DNA of 39,128 nucleotides from Coxiellaceae bacterium (lineage in GTDB: Bacteria > Pseudomonadota > Gammaproteobacteria > Coxiellales > Coxiellaceae): contig JAUXWQ010000039.1 in assembly GCA_030680235.1 (NCBI GenBank), positions 1 to 39,128 on the forward strand, given 5' to 3'. Below the pieces are notes generated by a model. The model searched no databases and was not told where the DNA came from. It saw only the letters and a program-made list of their open reading frames with translations. The position numbers and the translations under genes are program-made. Below, in pieces: positions 15,383 to 24,540 of the stretch; the stretch's first letter is position 1, and each line of letters starts with the position of its first letter.

Positions 15383-17404
15383 GTGGCGTCATCAACACAC
15401 GAAGCACATCAGAACGAGCCGTTAGTTCCTGCGAAAACATCATTACCAGAACTTACTTTTAAAGTTATTATTTTATCAATTATTTTAGCGGCTGTGATGT
15501 CTGCAGCAAATGCGTATCTCGCTTTAAAAATTGGTCAAACCATTTCGGCATCTATTCCCGCTTCTGTGTTGGCTATTGGTATTTTACGTTTTTTTAAAAA
15601 CTCCAACGTTTTAGAGAGTAATTTGATTCAAACAGCGGCGTCGGCGGGCGAGGGAGTAGCGGCGGCGATTGCCTTTGTATTGCCAGCAATGATTTTTATC
15701 CATGCATGGCAAAACTTTAATTATTGGCAAACGGTAGCTGTAACTGCGTTTGGTGGGTTATTAGGGGTGTTTTTCTCCATTCCTTTGCGTCGAGTGATGT
15801 TGAATATGCCTACGTTGCGTTTTCCAGAAGGAACAGCGGTTGGTAATGTATTGCGTGTGACAAGCATGAGTCGTGATAAAACGCATATCAGACGCTTGGT
15901 TCAAGGCATTAGTATTGGTGGATTGATGGCCTTTGCACAAGATGGCATTCAAATTTTCTCTGACAGCATTGGTTATTGGTTTAAATCTGGAAAAGCAGTG
16001 TTTGGTGTTGCGCTTGGGTTTTCACCAGCGCTTTTTGCCGCGGGGTACATTGTTGGTATTGAAGTAGGTATCAGTTTGTTTACTGGGTTTGTTTTGGGTT
16101 GGGTAGTGGTATTGCCGGCACTTTCTGCGCATTATGGCTTGCCGGCGGGTAAAACCTTGTTTGATTCTGTGATGGCAATTTGGTCGACACAGTTACGTTT
16201 TGTGGGTGTCGGTGTGATGTTGGTTGGTGGTGTTTGGACATTAATACGACTTATCCATCCTGTGATTGAAGGCATTAAAGTGTCTTTCATCTCTTTGCAT
16301 GGGGTGGGTGCAAAAAGTAGGTTGCCGCGCACAGAGCGTGATATTCCGATTTTATGGGCATTTTTTGGTGTTTTGCTATGCGCCTTGATGCTGTTTCTTT
16401 TTATAGTGCACTTTGCTTATTTTGAAAACCTGAATCATTTTTATGGTAATACGTTTTTATTGTGGGCTGTCTTGGCAACGGTACTATTTATTTTGATTGT
16501 CGGATTTTTCCTAGCGACGATTTGTGCTTATTTCACAGGATTGGTGGGGTCAAGCAATAATCCTTTGTCCGGGATTTTGATTTTATCCATTCTTATTTTA
16601 GGGGGTGTTTATTTCTTTATTTTCAAACACTCTGCTGATGGAAAAGTAGCTGGTTTAATGGTGATGGTATCAACCGTTCTTGCAACCTGCGCTTCTATTT
16701 CTAATGAAAATTTGCAGGATTTAAAAGCGGGTCAGATGGTCGGTTCTACGCCATGGAAACAGCAGTTCGTCTTGGCTTTAGGTGTTGTGGTCTCGGCGCT
16801 CATTATTGGCCCTGTTTTAGAGTTGTTGTATCAAGCCTATGGTATTGGGGGTGTTTTTCCAAGACCGGGCATGGATCCTGCACAGATGTTAAGTGCGCCA
16901 CAAGCAGGTTTAATGGCCTCTGTTGTTAATGGTGTGCGGACGCAAAACATGCCTTGGACGATGATTATTATCGGCTGTGTTATTGCGGTATTGGTTATTA
17001 TTGTGGATGAATTTTTGCGTCATAAAAAAAATCATCGTTTGCCTGCATTAGCGGTTGGCCTGGGTATTTATTTGCCGCCTAGCATTATTTTGCCAACGGT
17101 GGTCGGTGGTCTTGTGAAGTTTTTAGTAATGCGCTCCTCGAAAGCAGCACATACTGAAAAGCAATTGGCCAAAGCAGAAGATGCGCGTCAAAATGGTTTA
17201 TTGATGGCGTGTGGTTTGGTTGCGGGTGCGGCATTAATGGGTGTCTTTTTAGCAGTGCCATTTGTAATTATGGGTAGTGCAGATGCCTTAGCAGTGTTGC
17301 CACAACGTTTCTCCCTGTTAACACAGTTCATGGGCTTAATTTCATTCTTGGCCTTAGCGATTTGGGTTTATAAAATCAGTCGTTATTCAAAACATGGTAA
17401 GTAA
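15383..17404 (+). CDS. OPT-family oligopeptide transporter
   Basis: A 673-residue inner-membrane protein with about 15 hydrophobic segments. ANAYLALKIGQTISASIPASV and FPEGTAVGNVLR are characteristic of the OPT superfamily, as are SSNNPLSG and NLQDLKAGQMVGSTPWKQQ, the central conserved block. PALAVGLGIYLPPSIILPTVVGG lies near the C-terminus. OPT proteins are proton-driven importers of short peptides, glutathione or metal chelates; the substrate is not decidable. GTG 15383 is chosen because GGGAGAG lies six bases before it. The longer frame from 15314 adds an unlikely Cys/Tyr leader. Its end overlaps the next gene by 11 bases, so peptide import may feed cysteine to the desulfurase (inference). 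Confidence 0.88.
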   Translation: MASSTHEAHQNEPLVPAKTSLPELTFKVIILSIILAAVMSAANAYLALKIGQTISASIPASVLAIGILRFFKNSNVLESNLIQTAASAGEGVAAAIAFVLPAMIFIHAWQNFNYWQTVAVTAFGGLLGVFFSIPLRRVMLNMPTLRFPEGTAVGNVLRVTSMSRDKTHIRRLVQGISIGGLMAFAQDGIQIFSDSIGYWFKSGKAVFGVALGFSPALFAAGYIVGIEVGISLFTGFVLGWVVVLPALSAHYGLPAGKTLFDSVMAIWSTQLRFVGVGVMLVGGVWTLIRLIHPVIEGIKVSFISLHGVGAKSRLPRTERDIPILWAFFGVLLCALMLFLFIVHFAYFENLNHFYGNTFLLWAVLATVLFILIVGFFLATICAYFTGLVGSSNNPLSGILILSILILGGVYFFIFKHSADGKVAGLMVMVSTVLATCASISNENLQDLKAGQMVGSTPWKQQFVLALGVVVSALIIGPVLELLYQAYGIGGVFPRPGMDPAQMLSAPQAGLMASVVNGVRTQNMPWTMIIIGCVIAVLVIIVDEFLRHKKNHRLPALAVGLGIYLPPSIILPTVVGGLVKFLVMRSSKAAHTEKQLAKAEDARQNGLLMACGLVAGAALMGVFLAVPFVIMGSADALAVLPQRFSLLTQFMGLISFLALAIWVYKISRYSKHGK

Positions 17405-18539
17405 TATTTATCTCGATTATATGGCCACAACGCCGGTCGATCCGCGTGTTGTGGCTGTCATGCAAAACTGTTTGTCAGGTGATAGGCAGTTTGGTAATCC
17501 TTCTTCTTTGCATTATTTTGGTTTTGAAGCGCGAGCCTTGATAGATCAAGCTCGTACGCAAGTGGCAAACCTCATTCATGCAACACCCGCTGATATTATT
17601 TGGACCTCCGGAGCGACAGAGTCGATTAATTTAGCATTAAAAGGGGCGGCACTTTTTTATCAGCGCCAAGGTCGCCATATCATTACGATGGCAACAGAAC
17701 ACAAGGCAGTACTGGAAACCTGTCGCTATTTGCAATCTATCGGTTTTGAAGTTACGTACTTGCTTCCTGAAAAAAGCGGGTTGTTAAGTTTGGATGTATT
17801 AAAGGCAGCGATTCGCCAAGACACTATGTTAGCTTCTATTATGCATGTCAATAATGAAACGGGTGTGATTCAGGATATCGAATCTATGGGTGTTTTATTA
17901 CGAGAGAAGGGTGTTTTATTTCATGTTGATGCGGCACAAAGTGTTGGAAAATTATCAATCGATGTAAAAAAAATGTCGATTGATTTATTATCAATGACTG
18001 CGCATAAAATTTATGGACCCAAAGGGATTGGCGCATTGTATGTGCGACGTCAGCCACGTGTGCAATTGATTGCGCAAATGCTGGGCGGGGATGCCGATAA
18101 TTTTTTACGTGCAGGCACCTTACCAACGCATCAAATTGCAGGGATGGGAAAAGCCTTTGAAATTGCCGCAGAAAACAGGCGTGATGACATGCAACGCATC
18201 GCCTTATTGCGTGATCGTTTATGGAAAAATATATCTGTGCTTGATGGCATTATTTTAAATGGTGATGAAAAAAAACGTATCGCGGGTTGTTTAAATATTC
18301 AAATTAAAGACATTGATGCTGATCAATTCTTAAAAGCGTTATCTACGGTCGCCATTTCTACGGGTTCTGCTTGCAATGCTATTGATCCAGAACCATCACA
18401 TGTTTTATTGGCAATGGGGTTGTCTCGCGTAGAAGCAAATCGTTCTTTTCGGCTTAGTATTGGGCGTTTTACAACAGATGTGGAAATTGATGTTGCAAGC
18501 GAATATATTATAAAAACTGTTTCTAGTTTAAGAGGTTAA
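17394..18539 (+). CDS. Cysteine desulfurase, NifS/IscS type
   Basis: This PLP enzyme frees sulfur from cysteine as an enzyme persulfide for Fe-S clusters or thiolation. The 381-residue protein begins YLDYMATTPVDPRV. It has SGATESINLAL, TEHKAVLET with the PLP-stacking His (about 103), NNETG, HVDAAQSVGK and the PLP lysine in TAHKIYGPKG (about 205). The catalytic Cys is in STGSACNAIDPEPSH (about 327). The IscS segment around 'ERG.RSGT' reads DNFLRAGT, so it is divergent. No iscR, iscU or hscBA lies nearby. It overlaps the OPT gene by 11 bases and abuts the next start (TAA-ATG), placing it in a transporter/cyclase operon. It may be the general desulfurase or a dedicated one. Confidence 0.88.
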   Translation: MVSNIYLDYMATTPVDPRVVAVMQNCLSGDRQFGNPSSLHYFGFEARALIDQARTQVANLIHATPADIIWTSGATESINLALKGAALFYQRQGRHIITMATEHKAVLETCRYLQSIGFEVTYLLPEKSGLLSLDVLKAAIRQDTMLASIMHVNNETGVIQDIESMGVLLREKGVLFHVDAAQSVGKLSIDVKKMSIDLLSMTAHKIYGPKGIGALYVRRQPRVQLIAQMLGGDADNFLRAGTLPTHQIAGMGKAFEIAAENRRDDMQRIALLRDRLWKNISVLDGIILNGDEKKRIAGCLNIQIKDIDADQFLKALSTVAISTGSACNAIDPEPSHVLLAMGLSRVEANRSFRLSIGRFTTDVEIDVASEYIIKTVSSLRG

Positions 18540-19646
18540 ATGACAACTTCTTTTTTGATTCATGACCAACTGTTCACCTCTCAAAAAAATATCTTTAATA
18601 AAGAAAAACTTGTAGTTAATGCAAGTCAGTCATCTTATGTTGTTGAGAGTACTTCAACCGCCGTCCTTTTTGAGAGCAGTATTATTGTTATCGATGATAA
18701 AGTTTTTAACTTATATAAAGATAAAATAGCTTTTTCAGAGAATAAAATATTTTATATTGTTGCAACTGAAGAAAATAAAACCTTAGAAACAGTTTCAAGG
18801 CTCCTTGTCTTTTTTTCACAGAATAATATGACAAAATCCGATGAGATTGTTGTAATTGGCGGTGGTGTTACACAAGAAATTGCAGCATTTGCGTGTGCGA
18901 TTTATAAGCGCGGTATAGCTTACCATCATTTTCCAACAACTTTGCTATCGATGTGTGATAGTTGTATTGGTGGTAAAACAGGGTTAAATTTTGAAGCGGT
19001 TAAAAATCAATTGGGTTTGTTTTATCCACCCAGAAAAGTGTCTATTTTTGCTGATTTTATTCAAACATTGCCTGATGCCCAGGTGCGTTCTGGTTTGGGT
19101 GAAATTTTAAAATCCTGCATAATTGGCGGTGAACATTACCTCGATGTTTATCAAGCATGTGTTAAAAATGGAAAAGTAGAATCCGTGGATGCTTTAAATC
19201 AACTTATTTTTTCGGCGTTAATCGTTAAAAAAACCATTGTTGAGTTTGATGAATATGAAAAAAAATACCGTGCCGCTTTAAATCTTGGTCATACCTTAGG
19301 GCATGCTATAGAGGCTTTATTTAATTATGAAATACCACATGGCTTGTCGGTCGTGATTGGGATGATTTTAGAAAATGATATTGCCTATCAGTTAAAATAT
19401 CTTTCTAAAAAAAACAGAGATTTTTTAAATGCATTGTGTTTTTCATTGATTGATGAAAAAATAAAATCCACTATTAAAAAAATAGTGGCATCGGAATTAA
19501 TTCCTTTGCTTCAAAAAGACAAAAAAACACTCGAGAAAAATGTAGTTTTTGTTTTGTTAAAAAAACCAGGTGAGCTTGTTTTTAGGCAATTGTCTTTAGA
19601 TGCAGCATTGGTTTCGTATATTGACGTAGCCTTGGCAGAATTGTAA
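18540..19646 (+). CDS. 3-dehydroquinate synthase-family sugar-phosphate cyclase
   Basis: The 368-residue protein keeps the fold and the active residues of dehydroquinate synthase (AroB). The nucleotide site is VVIGGGVTQEIAAF (about 104-117), followed by CDSCIGGKTGLN with Asp140 and Lys146, and Lys155-Asn156. Glu188 and Lys191 lie in GLGEILK. Glu240, Arg244, Asn248, His251 and His255 lie in the NLGHTLGHAIE region, His267 in IPHGLS, and DKK near the C-terminus. Spacings match AroB apart from a shorter middle. It is divergent from housekeeping AroB, notably AT- and Lys-rich compared with neighbours, and has no aroK beside it. It resembles cyclases of surface-sugar or cyclitol loci. It starts directly at the desulfurase stop. 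It may be this organism's DHQS or a specialised relative. Confidence 0.8.
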   Translation: MTTSFLIHDQLFTSQKNIFNKEKLVVNASQSSYVVESTSTAVLFESSIIVIDDKVFNLYKDKIAFSENKIFYIVATEENKTLETVSRLLVFFSQNNMTKSDEIVVIGGGVTQEIAAFACAIYKRGIAYHHFPTTLLSMCDSCIGGKTGLNFEAVKNQLGLFYPPRKVSIFADFIQTLPDAQVRSGLGEILKSCIIGGEHYLDVYQACVKNGKVESVDALNQLIFSALIVKKTIVEFDEYEKKYRAALNLGHTLGHAIEALFNYEIPHGLSVVIGMILENDIAYQLKYLSKKNRDFLNALCFSLIDEKIKSTIKKIVASELIPLLQKDKKTLEKNVVFVLLKKPGELVFRQLSLDAALVSYIDVALAEL

Positions 19647-20152
19647 TGAATGCTTTTCAGAAGAAGCCAACATTTTTAAATTATGTGATTCAGATCACCT
19701 TTATTTTTCTTTTCAATATAGTTGTGCTGCAGTTGTTTCGTATGATCGACACAAGTAGTGTAATTTGGGCGGTTGGAAGTGGTTCGCTTGCAGCAAGTTC
19801 CTGTATTGTTTTTGCAAAACCAAGCGCAGTTTCGGCACATCCTTTGCGTTTATTGGCGGCTTATTGCCTTGCGATATTGTCAGGTACGCTACTACATTTT
19901 ATCGGTACGGTAGTATGTGCGCATGCAGCACAGTGCGCGATAATGACTGTTTTTGCTGGTTTAGCGGTGTGTATTGCATTAATCAGCATGTTTTTATTGC
20001 GCTTAGAGCATCCTCCTGCATTGGGTATGGCGCTTGTATTGGCATTAGAACTACAGGATTATGATGCATCGCTTATTGTGCTTTTGGCGGTTGCTATTTT
20101 AGTGATTTTTCGGTTTTTGTTCGGGTCTTTCCTTCGTGATTTATATTCATAA
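19646..20152 (+). CDS. HPP-family integral membrane protein
   Basis: The 168-residue protein has about five membrane helices. The fourth contains LEHPPALGMALVLALE, the His-Pro-Pro motif that names the HPP family. SGSLAASSCIVFAKPSA earlier also matches that family. Some HPP members are linked to nitrite transport in chloroplasts, but most bacterial ones have no known role. Its start overlaps the cyclase stop by one base (TAATG), which indicates translational coupling. It closes the OPT-desulfurase-cyclase-HPP run; ald follows after 42 bases with its own ribosome site. Confidence 0.7.
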   Translation: MNAFQKKPTFLNYVIQITFIFLFNIVVLQLFRMIDTSSVIWAVGSGSLAASSCIVFAKPSAVSAHPLRLLAAYCLAILSGTLLHFIGTVVCAHAAQCAIMTVFAGLAVCIALISMFLLRLEHPPALGMALVLALELQDYDASLIVLLAVAILVIFRFLFGSFLRDLYS

Positions 20153-20194
20153 TGTGCTATATTTCTTAAAAAATTTGCATACCTGGAGAGTTTT

Positions 20195-21310
20195 ATGTTT
20201 GTTGGCGTCCCTAAAGAAATTAAAACAGAAGAATATCGTGTTGGCTTGACCCCTTTTAGTGTGCATGAGCTTGTTAATCACGGTCATCGTGTCATTGTGG
20301 AGCACGACGCAGGCATGGGCATTGGATTCGAGGATGATCTTTATCGTGCAGCAGGCGCTGAAATTGGTGCAACAGCTGCTGATGTTTGGAAGGATGTTGA
20401 TTTAATCGTCAAGGTAAAAGAACCGCAATCAACTGAATTTCAATTTTTACGTGAAAATTTGCTGTTGTTTACTTATTTGCATTTAGCACCAGACCCAGCC
20501 CAAGCGGAAGCTTTGTTGAAATCGAAGTGTATTGCAATTGCTTATGAAACGGTTACGGATAGTTTTGGCGGACTGCCATTGCTCTCTCCAATGAGTCAAG
20601 TGGCAGGGCGCTTGTCGGTACAAGTCGGTGCTGCCTCGCTTGAAAAATCGCATGGTGGTTCCGGTGTTTTATTGGGTGGTGTGCCGGGTGTTTATCCTGG
20701 AAAGGTCGTTGTAATTGGCGGTGGTGTAGTGGGTACGAATGCAGTGCGTATGGCGATGGGTCGTGAAGCACAAGTATCAGTGCTTGATACTTCTCTGCAT
20801 CGTTTGCAAGAATTGGACTTGCAATTTGGAGGTCGTTTAAATACCGTCTATTCAACGATAGCGAGTTTAGAAGAGCAAGTGGCATCGGCTGATTTAGTGA
20901 TTGGTGCCGTGTTGTTGCCTGGACGTGCAGCACCAAAATTAATTAAGCGTCATTTGTTGTCGAAAATGAAACCGGGTTCTGTCATTGTCGACGTTGCGAT
21001 TGATCAAGGTGGTTGCGTTGAGAGTGCGCATGCAACAACACATACAAATCCAACTTATATAGTCGATGGTGTTGTTCACTATTGTGTAGCAAATATGCCA
21101 GGCGCTGTGCCGCGTACAGCAACACTTGCGCTGAATAATGCAACATTGCCTTTTATATTGCGATTAGCAGATAAGGGCTACGCAAAGGCATTGAGTGATG
21201 ATGAACATTTTTGCAATGGGCTTAATGTCTGTCAGGGTGTTGTGACTAACGCTGATGTGGCTGAAGCACTTCAAAAACCCTACGTTTCAGCGAAAATGGT
21301 ATTGCAATAA
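20195..21310 (+). CDS. ald: Alanine dehydrogenase
   Basis: Ald interconverts L-alanine and pyruvate plus ammonia with NAD. The 371-residue protein starts MFVGVPKEIKTEEYRVGLTP, typical of the family. It has KVKEPQ with the substrate-binding Lys (about 75), YLHLAPD with the catalytic His, and the Rossmann segment VVVIGGGVVGTNAVRMA. VDVAIDQGGC carries the catalytic Asp, and VANMPGAVPRTAT follows. CTGGAGAG precedes the ATG. A strong terminator follows at 21359. Alanine can serve as a carbon and nitrogen source in amino-acid-eating bacteria, which fits the upstream peptide transporter (inference). Confidence 0.95.
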   Translation: MFVGVPKEIKTEEYRVGLTPFSVHELVNHGHRVIVEHDAGMGIGFEDDLYRAAGAEIGATAADVWKDVDLIVKVKEPQSTEFQFLRENLLLFTYLHLAPDPAQAEALLKSKCIAIAYETVTDSFGGLPLLSPMSQVAGRLSVQVGAASLEKSHGGSGVLLGGVPGVYPGKVVVIGGGVVGTNAVRMAMGREAQVSVLDTSLHRLQELDLQFGGRLNTVYSTIASLEEQVASADLVIGAVLLPGRAAPKLIKRHLLSKMKPGSVIVDVAIDQGGCVESAHATTHTNPTYIVDGVVHYCVANMPGAVPRTATLALNNATLPFILRLADKGYAKALSDDEHFCNGLNVCQGVVTNADVAEALQKPYVSAKMVLQ

Positions 21311-21358
21311 AACTATTTTTTTCTGATAGTCTCAAAAGAGGCTAAAGATTATCACTGG

Positions 21359-21381
21359 GACGCGATTTTTCGCGTCTTTTT
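21359..21381 (+). terminator. Rho-independent terminator after ald
   Basis: A perfect 7-bp stem, GACGCGA/TCGCGTC, with loop TTTT is followed by TTTTT. It lies 48 bases after the ald stop and separates ald from the coiled-coil protein gene. Confidence 0.85.
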
Positions 21382-21442
21382 AATCTACCGTTAATAATTA
21401 GGGTTGATAATAAAAGTCAGTTTTTTGCTTGACGAGAAAGAG

Positions 21443-22393
21443 ATGTATTTTGATGAATTTGAAGGGCGGATTTTGGCGCGTTGCTTGGCAGACGCGATTC
21501 AAGCTGAAATAAAAACGGGTGCTAGCAATGAATGGCAGGTATTGAGCGAAGAGGCAATTGCATCTTTAGCAAGATTTGCCTTGGCCGATTCGTATTCTTC
21601 GACAAGAATTGCGCGTATTGTTCAAAATGCAATGCTTGAGTACAAAAGACAGTCTTTAGCTGTTTGTGGTAATGGAAATGATCTCAAGTATTTTATTAAT
21701 CAATTATTGGTTGACGCAATTAATAACCCGGATGTTCAGCTTGAGTGGTATAAGAATCAAGAAGAAAGATTTCTTTATAGTCGTCGATTTTTATTGTCGA
21801 GAATAAAAGTCCTAGAAGAAAGGATTTCTGCGCCTGAGTCTAAAAAAATTGTAGAGCAGCTTAAGCCTGAGCTCGAAGCATTGCGTTTAAAAGTTCAGGC
21901 CTGCTCTGATCCAGTCAGTGCCTGCAAAAAAATTGAAAATGCTTTAAATGAAATGACGCTTGTTGGGAAAGCGGTCATTAAGAAAGAATCGGTTAGTTCT
22001 ATTCGAGATCGATTAGTGACAATAATCAGTTCATTTGAAGATTGTGCTGTTTATTTGTCAGCAGTGAGAGATGCAGTTTCAGATTACCGTATACAAACCT
22101 CTTGCGCGGGAGGTTTTTCTAATTTTTTCACAGTGGAGGACAGTAAGGATAAGTCGACGCTTAGCGACCTGAAAAAGGTGCTAAAACCGGGTAAGAATGG
22201 TGAGGAGGAGAAAAAAGAAGTTAAAAGAATTATTTCAGCGTTCCAGCAAAATCAGCCTAACATGAATAGTATTTTGTTTGCTGCTTTACGCGCACAAGGC
22301 TTGGTTAAAGCGCCTAAAGTGACAATTCCAGCTTCGCAGCAGCCACTTCTAGCATTGCCGACTCAGGAAGAAGATCATACTTTTTTGTTATAA
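21443..22393 (+). CDS. Coiled-coil protein of unknown function, paralogue A
   Basis: A 316-residue soluble protein from ATG 21443 (AAGAG just upstream); a TTG at 21404 would add 13 residues. I recognise no family. The first 110 residues are helical, and the region around LSRIKVLEERI to LEALRLKV looks coiled-coil. The rest is charged, ending in a proline/glutamine-rich tail and EEDHTFLL. Three blocks resemble the protein at 23374: ILARCLADAIQ...NEWQVL with LVQVLRNVIK...AEWEYV, IARIVQNAMLEY with MENIVFHAIQQY, and LLVDAINNPDVQLEW with LLPEAFSNNALKVEW. The two genes flank folE. Lineage-specific coiled-coil proteins with acidic tails are common among secreted effectors of Legionellales, but this is a guess. 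Confidence 0.6.
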   Translation: MYFDEFEGRILARCLADAIQAEIKTGASNEWQVLSEEAIASLARFALADSYSSTRIARIVQNAMLEYKRQSLAVCGNGNDLKYFINQLLVDAINNPDVQLEWYKNQEERFLYSRRFLLSRIKVLEERISAPESKKIVEQLKPELEALRLKVQACSDPVSACKKIENALNEMTLVGKAVIKKESVSSIRDRLVTIISSFEDCAVYLSAVRDAVSDYRIQTSCAGGFSNFFTVEDSKDKSTLSDLKKVLKPGKNGEEEKKEVKRIISAFQQNQPNMNSILFAALRAQGLVKAPKVTIPASQQPLLALPTQEEDHTFLL

Positions 22394-22431
22394 GCGTCCA
22401 TTGTCCGTAGCATTAAGTGCTTTGATGTGAG

Positions 22432-22592
22432 CTTGTGGTGCTTGGTGCGAGCATGAGCTTATATGGTGCTTGGTGCGAGCATGAGCGTTAGCGAGTGTTT
22501 TTGCAGAGAATTTCAATACACATCAAGTTCTACAAAAATACACTCGCTAACGCTCATGCTCGCATCAAGCACCACAAGCTCATGCTCGCATC
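22432..22592. repeat. Dispersed palindrome (GCGAGCATG family), convergent junction 3, with extra half-copies
   Basis: The core is a near-perfect 38-base inverted repeat (22465-22503 with 22533-22573) built on GGTGCTTGGTGCGAGCATG, GCGTTAGCGAGTG and a T run. Further partial copies stand on the outside (22432-22460 and 22573-22592), as if units had been duplicated. It lies between the facing ends of the coiled-coil gene and folE. Confidence 0.75.
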
Positions 22593-22615
22593 TGGTCAGG
22601 CCTATGCTTGACTTA

Positions 22616-23191
22616 TTACTTCACAAGATTCAAAAATTCTGTGCGTGTGCGATCATCTTTTCGAAAAGCGCCCAGCATCATTGACGTTACCATATTTGAA
22701 TTTTGTTTTTCTACGCCACGCATCATCATGCAAAAATGTTTTGCTTCAATGATAACGCCAACCCCGTGCGCACCGGTGATGTCTTGTAAACAGTGTGCAA
22801 TTTCGCGCGTTAAATTTTCTTGAATTTGAAAACGTCTTGCATAGTGATCAACAATCCGTGCAATTTTCGATAATCCCAGTACTTTTTTATTGGGCAGATA
22901 AGCAACGTGGCATTTCCCAACAAAAGGCAGTAGGTGGTGTTCACAGAGAGAATATAATTCAATATCTTTGACAATAACCATTTCATCCATTTCAGAAGAA
23001 AAAATAGCGCCATTGATAATATGATCTAAATTCTCGTGATAACCTTTGGTTAAAAAAGCGAGTGCCTCACGCGCACGTTTCGGTGTTTTCGCCATGCCTT
23101 CTCTGCTGGGGTCATCACCACAAGTACGAATAATATCTGCAATATAAGATTCAATTTGGTCGGATGTGTTTGTATCGGCTGATTTGGTCAT
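22616..23191 (-). CDS. folE: GTP cyclohydrolase I
   Basis: FolE converts GTP to dihydroneopterin triphosphate, the first step to folate and queuosine-type pterins. The 191-residue protein shows [19 protein letters not shown], the zinc-binding Cys-His pair in [36 protein letters not shown] and the final zinc Cys in [20 protein letters not shown] 23191 is preferred; the frame extends to a TTG at 23215. No other folate gene is nearby. It stands alone between two coiled-coil paralogues that run in the opposite direction. Confidence 0.95.
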   Translation of the reverse strand: MTKSADTNTSDQIESYIADIIRTCGDDPSREGMAKTPKRAREALAFLTKGYHENLDHIINGAIFSSEMDEMVIVKDIELYSLCEHHLLPFVGKCHVAYLPNKKVLGLSKIARIVDHYARRFQIQENLTREIAHCLQDITGAHGVGVIIEAKHFCMMMRGVEKQNSNMVTSMMLGAFRKDDRTRTEFLNLVK

Positions 23192-23373
23192 GTGTTCTAT
23201 ACGCTTGCTGTTCAATTACGGATAATTATTGTACCTGCTTTTGAGTAAAATGGAGAAATTTTTACAAATTTTCTTGGTTATCTTAGGTTGGTATTAATTA
23301 AACTAAGCTTGTTAAAAAGCGTTATTTTTGTTCTATACTGTTGCTAACATGAATTCGCAGAAGAGCTTTTTTT

Positions 23374-24483
23374 ATGCATGAAATTGACCATAAGACTTTG
23401 GTACAGGTGTTGCGAAACGTCATTAAAAGTATTGTTGGCGATACCGCAGAGTGGGAGTATGTGCAAAAATGCCTTCGGGAGAGGACAACTACTCAGGTGT
23501 TGGCAGCAAGAAACTGGGATTGTTTGGATAAACTACAGTGCCATCGAAGTGATTATACGATCATGGAAAATATTGTTTTTCATGCGATTCAACAGTATCT
23601 CCAAGTTAAGAAATTAGAAAATTTATCTTTTCAATTCAATGAAAAGGACAGGGGTTTTCTTAGAGATGAAATTGTTATGTTGTTACCAGAAGCATTTTCT
23701 AACAATGCATTGAAAGTGGAATGGCTTGAAGAAAAAAAAGCAAAACAGAAATTGGAGTTGCCTGTTGAGTTGCAGTGTGTTTTGCGTTTTGCACAAGAAA
23801 AGACAAATCAACTATTAAAAATGACGCTTACCATGGAAGAGGGCGGCGAGATACAACAGGAATTTGAATTGCGGTTAAAGACATTAAAGAAAAAACTTGA
23901 TCAAATTGCTGTGATCGATAAATCAGCGATTAATCAGAATGTCATTAATAAAGTTAGGACTATTCGCAGCGAACTTGAGGTAATTGAAACTAATTTTCCT
24001 GCAGTAAAAAACTTACATTTTACAATGGTTCAAAATGACATTCTATTTGTAAAAAAAATAAAGGCAGAAACAGATTCTTTATTAAAAAAAATAGCGGATT
24101 GTTTGGGAAAGGATAAATCAAGTTTAATGGCAGATCAAAAAATATCTGATTCATATTTACACCTACTTTCTGATTATCAGGCAATGGAAATAGCATTTTT
24201 AGCTGCCCGAGATAACATTCCATTGCAATCATTAAGATCAAGTAATGAGGCGCTTCAATCAGTGATGCGATTGCTGTGTGATCTGCAGAAAAGAATAGAT
24301 TTATTGCAATTGGATATTGATCGGCGTGAGAATCCAGTAGTAGAAGAAAAAACAGCAATAAATAGGGTCAAGGTTCAGAGGGGAGGGTTTTTTAAAAAGC
24401 GTTTCTCTTTGATAGCCAATCAAAATCCTGCATCAATAGATGATGGCGTACAAACAGATTTGAAACCGGGTCGAATAACATAA
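23374..24483 (+). CDS. Coiled-coil protein of unknown function, paralogue B
   Basis: The 369-residue soluble protein begins MHEIDHKTLVQVLRNVIK. It shares three helical blocks with the protein at 21443 (see there). A long predicted coiled coil follows (about 150-215, LRLKTLKKKLDQIAVI and VRTIRSELEVIE), then a further helical region and a basic stretch, RGGFFKKRF. The tail (SIDDGVQTDLKPGRIT) is polar. There is no signal peptide or membrane segment, and I recognise no family. A TATACT box at 23334-23339 may be its -10; TTGTTA at 23309 is a stretched -35 (19-base spacer). A duplicated, diverged gene pair of this style suggests a lineage-specific family, perhaps host-interacting (inference). Confidence 0.6.
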   Translation: MHEIDHKTLVQVLRNVIKSIVGDTAEWEYVQKCLRERTTTQVLAARNWDCLDKLQCHRSDYTIMENIVFHAIQQYLQVKKLENLSFQFNEKDRGFLRDEIVMLLPEAFSNNALKVEWLEEKKAKQKLELPVELQCVLRFAQEKTNQLLKMTLTMEEGGEIQQEFELRLKTLKKKLDQIAVIDKSAINQNVINKVRTIRSELEVIETNFPAVKNLHFTMVQNDILFVKKIKAETDSLLKKIADCLGKDKSSLMADQKISDSYLHLLSDYQAMEIAFLAARDNIPLQSLRSSNEALQSVMRLLCDLQKRIDLLQLDIDRRENPVVEEKTAINRVKVQRGGFFKKRFSLIANQNPASIDDGVQTDLKPGRIT

Positions 24484-24540
24484 TAGTTCAGGCAGTATTT
24501 TAAATAGGCTGATTTTCAAGGTTAATAGTTTTGATAGCTC

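Noticed and set aside
18540-19646. Valiolone-type cyclase (EEVS) assignment for the DHQS-family protein
   Set aside because: All AroB catalytic residues (Lys146, Lys155, Lys191, Arg244, Asn248, His251/255/267) are kept with AroB spacing, whereas EEVS enzymes, as I recall, alter some of these.
22420-22600. Repeated units at 22432-22592 as a possible CRISPR array
   Set aside because: The units are inverted and overlapping, with no regular spacers and no cas genes nearby. They belong to the dispersed palindrome family.
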